Source of the DNA: JAYRWN01 sp041917975
GTDB lineage: Bacteria > Bacteroidota > Bacteroidia > Chitinophagales > Saprospiraceae
Direction of reading: 5' to 3'
Assembly: GCA_041917975.1 (NCBI GenBank)
Contig: JAYRWN010000494.1
Coordinates: forward strand, 1-8,994
DNA: 8,994 nt
Made by a program: the position numbers and the translations under genes. Every line of letters begins with the position of its first letter. The stretch's first letter is position 1. The notes beneath the pieces are model-generated. The model was not told the DNA's origin. It did not search any database and was given only the letters and a program-made list of their open reading frames with translations. This document shows positions 1 to 6,869 of this stretch, in pieces.

Positions 1-1669
1 GGCTATAATTATGTGTCTTTTAGAAGAAGGCGTAGATATTGTTTTTGGTTATCCCGGAGGGGCCATTATGCCGGTGTACGATGCCCTATTCGACTTTGAG
101 GACAGGATAAAACATATTTTGCCGCGTCACGAACAAGGGGCGATACATGCTGCAGAAGGATATGCTCGTTCTACCCGGAAAATTGGAGTAGCTATTGCTA
201 CTTCGGGGCCGGGTGCCATGAATTTAATGACTGGTTTGGCGGATGCAATCCTGGATTCCACACCAGTCGTCTGTATTACAGGACAAGTCTTCCATCATCT
301 CTTAGGTTCAGATGCATTTCAAGAAACAGATGTAATCGGATGTACCACTCCTGTCACTAAATGGAATTATCAGATAACGAAAGCTGAAGAAATTCCTGAG
401 GTATTTGCAAAAGCGTTTTACATAGCCAATTCAGGTAGACCTGGACCAGTAGTCATAGATATTACTAAAAATGCGCAGATAGATAAACTGGAATTTAGCT
501 ACTCACCTCGACCCAGCATACGGAGTTACCATCCAGCTCCAAAACCTGACCCAAACAAAATAGAGGAGGCAGCAGCGTTAATTAATAGTGCGCAAAAACC
601 TTTTATTTTAGCTGGGCACGGGATACAAATAGCACATGCGCAAGAAAAATTCAAAGCTTTTATCGAAAAATCGGAGATTCCTTTCGCCACAACTTTACAT
701 GGCCTTTCATCTTTAGATTCTGATCATCCGCTCAATATGGGCATGTTAGGGATGCATGGAAACTATGCCCCGAATATATTAACCAACGTTTGCGATGTTC
801 TCATAGCGATAGGCATGCGTTTTGATGATCGGGTAACCGGAAATATTAAAAAATATGCCAAACAAGCTAAAGTTGTTCATATAGAAATTGATGCATCGGA
901 GATTAACAAAAACGTCAAAGCAGATGTACCTATTCATTGCGATGCAAAATTAGCTTTAGAACTACTTTTACCCTTAATACAGCGTGGCCAGCATCATGAC
1001 TGGATCGCACAATTCGAAAAGTTACACAAAATGGAAGAGGAAAAAGTCTTTAAAAAAGATTTTGCCCTCAGGCCGGACGGTTCCTTGAATATGGCCCAGG
1101 TGGTCAGAGAAGTTTCAGATCAGACCGAGGGCAAAGCCATCGTTGCAACCGATGTGGGCCAACACCAAATGGTGGCAGCTCGATATTATAAGTTTAAATC
1201 CACCAATCAATGGGTGTCATCCGGTGGAGCTGGAACAATGGGCTACGGACTTCCGGCCGCATTCGGTGCAAAAATGGCCAATCCGAACAGTATTGTTGTT
1301 GCTTTTATAGGGGATGGCGGGTTCCAAATGACTCTTCAGGAATTAGGCACCTGCTGGCAATGGGATGCAGCGGTCAAAATAGTCCTTTTGGACAATAACT
1401 TCCTGGGTATGGTGCGACAATGGCAACAATTGTTTTTTGATCGGCGCTACAGTCAAGTGGAACTAAAGAACCCTAATTTTGTAAAAATTGCAGAAGGTTT
1501 TGGATTAAAGGCACGAAATATCAGTCGACATGAGGAATTAAAGGATGCAGTCCGGGACATGTTAAATTATCCAGGGCCCTATTTATTACATGTCACCGTA
1601 GAAAAAGAAGAAAATGTATTTCCGATGATTCCTTCCGGGTGTGCCGTGGATGAAGTTAATTTGGAATAA
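1..1669 (+). CDS. ilvB: Acetohydroxyacid (acetolactate) synthase large, catalytic subunit, 5'-partial
   Basis: This is the ThDP-dependent enzyme that condenses two pyruvates to acetolactate, or pyruvate with 2-ketobutyrate to acetohydroxybutyrate, the first committed step of valine, leucine and isoleucine synthesis in the cytoplasm. Counting from the ATG at 11, the protein shows the N-terminal FGYPGGA segment (12-18), the catalytic glutamate of the RHEQ motif (E41), the SGPGAMN segment (65-71), the FAD-domain RFDDRVTG motif (270-277), and the C-terminal ThDP/Mg motif from GDGG (434-437) to N463. W471 in the MVRQWQ motif matches the tryptophan linked to 2-ketobutyrate preference. The gene is cut by the window edge: the frame is open through base 2 (Ala-Ile-Ile before the ATG), and family members have about a dozen more residues before this point, so the ATG at 11 is internal. 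The C-terminus is complete. It is the first visible gene of an ilvB-ilvN-ilvC operon. The identity is very secure. Confidence 0.97.
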   Translation, partial: AIIMCLLEEGVDIVFGYPGGAIMPVYDALFDFEDRIKHILPRHEQGAIHAAEGYARSTRKIGVAIATSGPGAMNLMTGLADAILDSTPVVCITGQVFHHLLGSDAFQETDVIGCTTPVTKWNYQITKAEEIPEVFAKAFYIANSGRPGPVVIDITKNAQIDKLEFSYSPRPSIRSYHPAPKPDPNKIEEAAALINSAQKPFILAGHGIQIAHAQEKFKAFIEKSEIPFATTLHGLSSLDSDHPLNMGMLGMHGNYAPNILTNVCDVLIAIGMRFDDRVTGNIKKYAKQAKVVHIEIDASEINKNVKADVPIHCDAKLALELLLPLIQRGQHHDWIAQFEKLHKMEEEKVFKKDFALRPDGSLNMAQVVREVSDQTEGKAIVATDVGQHQMVAARYYKFKSTNQWVSSGGAGTMGYGLPAAFGAKMANPNSIVVAFIGDGGFQMTLQELGTCWQWDAAVKIVLLDNNFLGMVRQWQQLFFDRRYSQVELKNPNFVKIAEGFGLKARNISRHEELKDAVRDMLNYPGPYLLHVTVEKEENVFPMIPSGCAVDEVNLE

Positions 1670-1685
1670 TTAAACTGTGAAGCTT

Positions 1686-2228
1686 ATGAGTGCTGTAAAA
1701 GAATATACCATCACTGTATTTTCAGAAAATAAAGCCGGCTTGCTTTCCCGGGTGGTAGCAATTTTTACCAGGAGGCACATCAATATTGAGAGCTTAACTA
1801 CATCTCAGTCCTCGATAGAGGGTATCCATCGTTTCACTATTGTAGTTTTTGTTGATGAGGATGTGGTGCAAAAGCTGGTGGCTCAACTGGAAAAACAAAT
1901 TGATGTATTAAAAGCCTTTTATTATACCGCTTCAGAAATAGTATATCAGGAAATCGCATTATATAAGGTACCCACCAAAGCATTTCTGGATAACGACCGG
2001 GTCGAACGTCTGGTTAGGACTCATAACGCCAGGATATTGCAAATAGAATCCGAGTTTATTGTTATTGAAAAAACGGGACATATGGAAGAGACTGAGGCAT
2101 TGCTCAACGATTTACGGAAGATTGGTATCTTTGAATTTGTCCGGTCAGGGCGTATTGCGATAGTCAAACCGATGGAGCGATTAAATAATTATTTAAATAC
2201 CATAAAAGATCATTACTTCATTAATTAA
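1686..2228 (+). CDS. ilvN: Acetohydroxyacid synthase small, regulatory subunit
   Basis: This is the regulatory partner of IlvB. In this family it activates the catalytic subunit and confers valine feedback inhibition. An N-terminal ACT domain spans about residues 6-80 (EYTITVFSENKAGLLSRV, then HINIESL and IEGIHRFTIVV). A second ACT-like domain covers about 92-165 and ends with EFVRSGRIAIVK. At 180 residues it is the long two-domain form usual in Bacteroidetes. The start is uncertain: a GTG at 1677 and an ATG at 1686 are in frame, and a TAA at 1671-1673 blocks any longer form. I prefer the ATG because the family homology begins at about KEYTITV and neither site has a convincing ribosome binding site. 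The gap to ilvB is 7 bp from the GTG or 16 bp from the ATG, and ilvC follows 15 bp after the stop, so the three genes are surely one transcript. Confidence 0.95.
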   Translation: MSAVKEYTITVFSENKAGLLSRVVAIFTRRHINIESLTTSQSSIEGIHRFTIVVFVDEDVVQKLVAQLEKQIDVLKAFYYTASEIVYQEIALYKVPTKAFLDNDRVERLVRTHNARILQIESEFIVIEKTGHMEETEALLNDLRKIGIFEFVRSGRIAIVKPMERLNNYLNTIKDHYFIN

Positions 2229-2243
2229 TTTGAACAAAACAAT

Positions 2244-3290
2244 ATGGCAAAAATCAATTTTGGCGGCGTTGAAGAAAATGTCGTTACTAGGGAAGAGTTT
2301 ACGTTAGAAAAAGCCCGGGAGTTACTAAAGAATGAGACCATGGCAGTGATAGGCTATGGTGTGCAAGGCCCTGGACAAGCGTTAAACCTTCGCGATAATG
2401 GCTTCAATGTCATTGTAGGTCAACGAAAACCATCCAAAACCTGGGATAAAGCACTTAGTGACGGTTGGGTAGAAGGTAAAAATCTTTTCAGTATAGAAGA
2501 AGCTGCTGAAAAAGGTACCATCATTTTGTATTTACTCAGTGATGCAGCACAAATCGCCGCATGGCCTACCATCAAGCCATTTTTAACTGCTGGTAAAGGT
2601 CTTTATTTCAGTCACGGGTTTGGTATCACCTTTAATGATAGAACAACCATAATTCCTCCAAAAGATATCGATGTATTTTTGGTCGCTCCAAAAGGCTCCG
2701 GGACCAGTTTACGGAGATTATTTCTGGAAGGACGCGGTCTGAATAGCAGTTACGCCATTTATCAGGATGCAACAGGAAGAGCAAAAGAACGTACTTTAGC
2801 TTTAGGCATCGGCATTGGGTCAGGGTATATGTTTGAGACGAATTTTAAGAATGAAGTGTATTCAGACCTGACCGGTGAACGAGGTACTTTAATGGGTGCA
2901 ATTCAAGGTATTTTTGAAGCTCAATACAATGTATTGCGCAAAAATGGACACTCCCCTTCAGAAGCTTTTAATGAGACTGTGGAAGAACTCACCCAAAGTT
3001 TGATGCCCTTGGTAGCCGAAAATGGTATGGATTGGATGTATGCCAACTGCTCAACAACAGCACAACGTGGTGCTTTAGATTGGAAAAACCGTTTTAGAGA
3101 TGCCGTGACACCGGTATTTGAACAATTATACCATAGTGTGGCTTCCGGTAATGAAGCCGATATATCCATAAAATCCAATAGCCAACCGGATTACAGGGTA
3201 AAATTGGAGGCTGAACTGCGCGAATTAAGGGAATCCGAGTTATGGCAAGCCGGAAGAGCTGTAAGAAGTCTACGACCGGAAAAGCAATAA
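2244..3290 (+). CDS. ilvC: Ketol-acid reductoisomerase, class I, Bacteroidetes type
   Basis: This Mg-dependent enzyme isomerises and reduces 2-acetolactate or 2-aceto-2-hydroxybutyrate to the 2,3-dihydroxyacid, the second step of branched-chain amino acid synthesis. The N-terminal Rossmann domain has GYGVQG at 37-42 and a cofactor loop VGQRKPSKTW at 58-67. R61, S64 and T66 in this loop suggest NADPH use, since these positions usually contact the 2'-phosphate. Active-site residues include H124 in SHGFG and K150 in APKGSGTS. The metal ligands are D208 and E212 in SDLTGERG, and E244 and E248 in NETVEEL. The substrate serine is S270 in ANCSTTAQ. The single C-terminal knotted domain and the length of 348 residues are class I. 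The stretch running to the LRPE C-terminus closely matches Bacteroidetes orthologues as I remember them. It is the last gene of the visible ilv operon, followed by a probable terminator. ilvD is absent here. Confidence 0.97.
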   Translation: MAKINFGGVEENVVTREEFTLEKARELLKNETMAVIGYGVQGPGQALNLRDNGFNVIVGQRKPSKTWDKALSDGWVEGKNLFSIEEAAEKGTIILYLLSDAAQIAAWPTIKPFLTAGKGLYFSHGFGITFNDRTTIIPPKDIDVFLVAPKGSGTSLRRLFLEGRGLNSSYAIYQDATGRAKERTLALGIGIGSGYMFETNFKNEVYSDLTGERGTLMGAIQGIFEAQYNVLRKNGHSPSEAFNETVEELTQSLMPLVAENGMDWMYANCSTTAQRGALDWKNRFRDAVTPVFEQLYHSVASGNEADISIKSNSQPDYRVKLEAELRELRESELWQAGRAVRSLRPEKQ

Positions 3291-3344
3291 ATATATCCCG
3301 TGCTGGTATACTCCAGAAGTCAAAAACCTATAATAGATTTGAAA

Positions 3345-3375
3345 GCAGGGTTACGCTTTAAGTCAGTAGCCCTGC
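3345..3375 (+). terminator. Probable terminator hairpin after ilvC, possibly bidirectional
   Basis: A 10-bp stem pairs GCAGGGTTAC (3345-3354) with GTAGCCCTGC (3366-3375), with one U-G wobble and an 11-base loop. An imperfect T-rich run (ATATTTCTTT) follows on the plus strand. The hairpin lies 54 bases after the ilvC stop and 44 bases beyond the 3' end of the convergent methyltransferase gene. On the minus strand it is followed by TTTCAAAT, so it could serve both transcripts. The stem is clear by eye; its role as a terminator is inferred because the T tract is interrupted. Confidence 0.6.
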
Positions 3376-3419
3376 ATATTTCTTTGGCTTTAAACCTGAA
3401 TTGATCAGATAATTTTTGA

Positions 3420-3959
3420 TTATTTGCTTTGATGATGTTGTTTATAAAATTCCCAACCTAGAATACCAGCAGATACTGCTACGTTTAGCGAATGTTTAGT
3501 ACCAGATTGGGGGATTTCTAACCAGTCATCACATAGCTCAAGCCCTTCAGATGTAACTCCACTAACTTCGTTTCCAAAAATGAAAGCCACTTTATGTTCG
3601 GGATAAAAATGGTGCAAAGCCAGTGACCTGCTCCTGGTTGTTTGTTCAATCCCTATAACCATAAAATCTTCTTCTTTAACTTTTTGGATGGCGGTATTGA
3701 GGTTTTGTTCATAGGACCACAATACACTTTTTTCTGCCCCCAAAGATGTTTTGAGAATTTCTTTATGAGGAGGTATTTGGGTTATACCTACCAAAATGAG
3801 CTGTTGTACTGCAAAAGCGTCTGCAGTTCTGAAAATTGAACCTACATTCAGTGCAGACCTGATATTATCACAGATAAAAATTACAGGTAATTTTGGGCTT
3901 TGAGCAAACTGAGACAGCGAAGGACGCCCCAAATCAGCCATACTTAATTTTTGGACCAT
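3420..3959 (-). CDS. SpoU/TrmH-family RNA 2'-O-methyltransferase
   Basis: This is a SAM-dependent SPOUT-fold enzyme that methylates a ribose 2'-OH in tRNA or rRNA; the exact target cannot be told from sequence alone. All three SpoU motifs are present. Motif 1 is at 31-47 (DNIRSALNVGSIFRTAD, with N38 and catalytic R44), motif 2 at 126-135 (FIFGNEVSGV), and motif 3 at about 147-165 (EIPQSGTKHSLNVAVSAG, with S157 and N159). These two regions form the trefoil knot. At 179 residues it is a minimal catalytic domain without the N-terminal substrate-binding domain of RlmB-type members. The opening KLSMADLGR resembles the (K/R)LSM-(D/E)LGR start common in Bacteroidetes orthologues and supports the ATG at 3957-3959. 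The upstream membrane protein gene ends one base before this ATG, so the two are probably co-transcribed and perhaps translationally coupled. The family is certain; the substrate is unknown. Confidence 0.92.
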   Translation of the reverse strand: MVQKLSMADLGRPSLSQFAQSPKLPVIFICDNIRSALNVGSIFRTADAFAVQQLILVGITQIPPHKEILKTSLGAEKSVLWSYEQNLNTAIQKVKEEDFMVIGIEQTTRSRSLALHHFYPEHKVAFIFGNEVSGVTSEGLELCDDWLEIPQSGTKHSLNVAVSAGILGWEFYKQHHQSK

Positions 3960-3960
3960 G

Positions 3961-5373
3961 TTATTTTTTAAACAAAATTACTTCAACAGCTCCTTTCTTC
4001 CATCCTTGGACAACATTCCATTCACTAAATAACTCTTTTATTTCCACCTCGCTGAAATCGTTCATCACATTAGAGTAGAGGATATATTTATCGTTTTCCA
4101 AATCTTTGGATTTAAAAATTCGCCGGTTGTTATTCAAGTGAGTGAAATATTCTGATCTTAAATTTGGAAATGCAGTGCCGACTATACTGTATGGTATCTC
4201 CATATTGTTCAAATACCCTTTTGCTTTATCCATCAATTGAGAATAAGGAAGGTAGGCCAAACTACTATCCCACCCTCTGGACAAATAACTTGGATATATC
4301 CATAAATGACCGGAAAGCATGCCCAGGATTATAATTATACTAAGCAGAGTGGTATAAATGCGATGTTTTATAAAGTAATATAGCCCATAAAAAACCAAAA
4401 GTGTGGTAGCCAAATAAAGGGGAATAAAATATCGATACCCCATCAAGCCAGAGAATAAAACCTGAGGCATAAGATAAAGGGCAGTGAAAACGATCAGAAG
4501 TATAAGTTGTCGCATTTTCTTATTTACTACCATCTGACCACTGACTTTGTATAGTAATACCAGGGCAGGCGCTGTAACAAAAACATGCCCTAAATCAAAC
4601 AAACGCCACCCAAAAGTCAACAAATTCTTAAAAAATCCTAAAACCCCCACCCGATAAAAACTTGGGGCCCATGGGGAATCAGGATGGACGCCCACCCAAC
4701 CTTTTTCGATAAAATGGTAAATAATAAATCCAATCCCGAAAATAACAAATGGCATGTAACCATGGACCATCTTCAGAACCCGACTTTTTAGCCCCTCAGT
4801 CCGGTTCAATTGTAAAAAGTCGAAGCAAACCATAAAAAGTACTAATATGATGCCTCGCAAGCTCAACAGGGAAAGGCCAAGAGCTCCATAAAAACGGGAC
4901 GGCTGGTGGTCAGATAATATACCATATATCAACAATAAAAAGAAAGCAGCAACCCCTACATCCGGGCTAATCAACGTGGCTTGAGCCAGGAAGGTGGTGT
5001 CAAGAACAAGAGCTAGTGCTAACCACCTGGATAATGATCCCGGAATAAGGTAACTTGAAAGTTTTAAACTACTGTAAACATACAGGGCAATGATCGGTAG
5101 CATGGCCAGATGGGACACTAAAAGACTTTTGCCAAAAAGCTTCCAAGCTAGGGCAATATATAGTCCAAAAAACGGTGGATGACCACTATCTATCTGGTCA
5201 GGCAATAAAAAAGATGTAAACCTGGTTTGAGTAAAATATTCGGCATGGATAGATCCAAACTGGATCGTATCCCAAAAAAAAGGCAGCGTACTTACTAATC
5301 CTATGACCAGCATAAAAAAGATTAGCAATACGACTCCTATCCTCCCAAGCAATTTTTTACCTTCAATACTCAC
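3961..5373 (-). CDS. Polytopic membrane protein, candidate GT-C (PMT/ArnT-like) glycosyltransferase
   Basis: This is a 470-residue inner-membrane protein with about 10-11 hydrophobic segments (roughly 11-31, 66-82, 87-107, 115-132, 136-153, 163-187, 206-222, 250-276, 288-307, 310-333 and 338-358). A soluble C-terminal region of about 110 residues, probably periplasmic, follows. It has the layout of lipid-phosphate-sugar-dependent GT-C enzymes. After the first helix there is an aspartate in the first outer loop (D35, FFWDTIQ). An HPPFFGLY motif (65-72) leads into WKLFGKSLLVSH, as in PMT_2/ArnT-like proteins, and SPD (136-138) and RYFIPLY (314-320) sit where such proteins often carry similar motifs. 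Sugar donor and acceptor cannot be named. The start is GTG at 5373: an in-frame TAG lies at 5380-5382, and the next Met (residue 21) is inside the first helix. The gene ends one base before the methyltransferase ATG. The membrane nature is certain; the GT-C assignment is likely. Confidence 0.78.
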   Translation of the reverse strand: MSIEGKKLLGRIGVVLLIFFMLVIGLVSTLPFFWDTIQFGSIHAEYFTQTRFTSFLLPDQIDSGHPPFFGLYIALAWKLFGKSLLVSHLAMLPIIALYVYSSLKLSSYLIPGSLSRWLALALVLDTTFLAQATLISPDVGVAAFFLLLIYGILSDHQPSRFYGALGLSLLSLRGIILVLFMVCFDFLQLNRTEGLKSRVLKMVHGYMPFVIFGIGFIIYHFIEKGWVGVHPDSPWAPSFYRVGVLGFFKNLLTFGWRLFDLGHVFVTAPALVLLYKVSGQMVVNKKMRQLILLIVFTALYLMPQVLFSGLMGYRYFIPLYLATTLLVFYGLYYFIKHRIYTTLLSIIIILGMLSGHLWIYPSYLSRGWDSSLAYLPYSQLMDKAKGYLNNMEIPYSIVGTAFPNLRSEYFTHLNNNRRIFKSKDLENDKYILYSNVMNDFSEVEIKELFSEWNVVQGWKKGAVEVILFKK

Positions 5374-5390
5374 AAAACTCTAGCACCTCG

Positions 5391-6857
5391 TTGGATCGCT
5401 TCTCTTTATTTTACAAAAAAAGTACCATTTATTGGCTCAGTTTATTGCTGTTGGCCTTGATTATCAGCATGAAAGGGTATCAATTCGGCTTCTCAGATCA
5501 TGCGGAAATCTTACCACTGACTCTACATTTAGAGAATAAAGAACTTTATCCAAACGATTTATACATACAAACGATTACCCATATTAACCCACATGAACGA
5601 TGGCTTTTTGGTCATTTTTTGGCTCTACTACCTGGATCCCTTGCCATCAAATTTTTTTTTCTATATATCCTATTTACCTATCTCCTGGTACTCGGAGCTA
5701 ATAAACTGTTTTATTATCTCTCATCCTCATGGTCCAGCAGTATGATCGCCATTTTGATTATAATAGGCCCTTTGGATGGCATAAACACCGGGGGTAATGA
5801 GCTTTTCTATAATTATTTAGTCCCATCATTGGTGGCTAAATCCATAAGTATATGGGGTTGGTATTTTTTTGTAAATGATAAACCTCAGGCTCTGGTTAGT
5901 TACTTGCTGTGGGCTTTAGCTGCTTATGCCCAGCCTTTGGCAGGCACACAGTGCTTTCTATTAGCTGTAACCATTCAAATTCTTGAATATTTCCAGAGAA
6001 AGACCTGGCGATGGGATTTTATGGTCTGGGTCGCACTAGCCGGTCCTTGGATTGCTGCTTTATATGTAGCTAATAAAGCAGCAGGCCCGGTCTGGGATTT
6101 GTTAATTTTCAGGGATGCGCATCATTATTATCCTCCAGCCTTCCCGACAAGCCACGTGGTCATTGTGGGAGGATTATCTTTGTTAGCCCTGTCCCTGCAT
6201 GGATGGAACCAACGAGTGAGATATTTTATTTTACTGGTCTTGGTTGGTTGCTTGGTCTATGTGTTCGGAATTTTTAAGGAAAATGAATTGGTGTTTAAAA
6301 GCCAATGGTTTAAGACAACTGTTTGGGTAAAGGCTTTGGGCACATTAGGACTAATCATGCTAGGTCAACGGATAATACAGAATAGAATGTGGTTCATCAC
6401 TGGATGCTTAAGTCTTTGTTTTATCTTGCTTGCCTTTCGCCCCTTTCCCCCACCCTACCATTTTCCATGGTTGAAGCCGCGGTCAGACGAAATTCAAATA
6501 GCGCTTGAGGCAAAAGAATTAACCAGGTCTGATGCTACCTTTATTGTCCCATGGGACTTTTCAGCTTTTCGATACTATGCTGAGCGGTCACTTTATGTTG
6601 ATTATAAATCTGTAGCCCATCATGGCAGTTATTATCAAACCTGGTGGCCCAGGATCCAAACGTTGTATGGGCTGAACCCTATTCAACCTGGTGATCTGGA
6701 AAAACATCGACAAATGGGAAGCAGATATTACCATTCCCTAGGAAAAAACGAGATTAAAAAATTACCAGTCGATTATATGGTGACCGATACATCACAGATG
6801 TTAACCCTGCCACGCATTGCATCAGCTGGTCGCTATGTCATATACCAAATCCGATAA
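5391..6857 (+). CDS. Polytopic membrane protein with GT-C-like architecture, function unknown
   Basis: This 488-residue protein has about 10-12 membrane segments (first at 13-29, last at about 334-349) and a soluble C-terminal domain from about 350 to 488. After the first helix comes a loop with FSDHAEILPLTL (34-45) and YPNDLYIQ (53-60), a signature I associate with a family of uncharacterised bacterial membrane proteins. D36 sits where GT-C enzymes carry their first-loop catalytic aspartate. The C-terminal part contains VPWDFSAFRYYAERSLYVDY (386-405), which may correspond to the DUF6798-type region; that is from memory and unchecked. The start is TTG at 5391: the frame is open back to a TAA at 5313-5315 but contains no ATG or GTG, and the first Met (residue 27) is at the end of the first helix. 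It is divergent from the other membrane protein with 17 bp between starts, and convergent with pyrG. A membrane glycosyltransferase role is plausible but not shown. Confidence 0.75.
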   Translation: MDRFSLFYKKSTIYWLSLLLLALIISMKGYQFGFSDHAEILPLTLHLENKELYPNDLYIQTITHINPHERWLFGHFLALLPGSLAIKFFFLYILFTYLLVLGANKLFYYLSSSWSSSMIAILIIIGPLDGINTGGNELFYNYLVPSLVAKSISIWGWYFFVNDKPQALVSYLLWALAAYAQPLAGTQCFLLAVTIQILEYFQRKTWRWDFMVWVALAGPWIAALYVANKAAGPVWDLLIFRDAHHYYPPAFPTSHVVIVGGLSLLALSLHGWNQRVRYFILLVLVGCLVYVFGIFKENELVFKSQWFKTTVWVKALGTLGLIMLGQRIIQNRMWFITGCLSLCFILLAFRPFPPPYHFPWLKPRSDEIQIALEAKELTRSDATFIVPWDFSAFRYYAERSLYVDYKSVAHHGSYYQTWWPRIQTLYGLNPIQPGDLEKHRQMGSRYYHSLGKNEIKKLPVDYMVTDTSQMLTLPRIASAGRYVIYQIR

Positions 6858-6869
6858 AATAGCACGTTG

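Noticed and set aside
1210..1398. Plus-strand 62-codon open frame inside ilvB
   Set aside because: It is an out-of-frame reading of the conserved ThDP-binding region and has no independent support.
1677..1685. GTG at 1677 as the ilvN start
   Set aside because: It is possible, but the ATG nine bases later fits the family N-terminus equally well and is the commoner start codon. The GTG form cannot be excluded.
2921..3178. Minus-strand 85-codon open frame inside ilvC
   Set aside because: It lies wholly antisense to a highly conserved part of ilvC, and its product has no recognisable features.
3304..3317. Small inverted repeat CTGG...CCAG just after ilvC, considered as the terminator
   Set aside because: The stem is only 4 bp with no T tract; the 10-bp stem at 3345-3375 is much better.
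3642..4078. Plus-strand short frames opposite the methyltransferase and the end of the membrane protein gene
   Set aside because: Both are antisense to well-supported genes, overlap each other and show no protein family pattern.
5374..5390. Search for promoters or an operator between the divergent membrane protein genes
   Set aside because: The 17 bases contain no TAnnTTTG element or palindrome, and no clear match was found just inside either gene.
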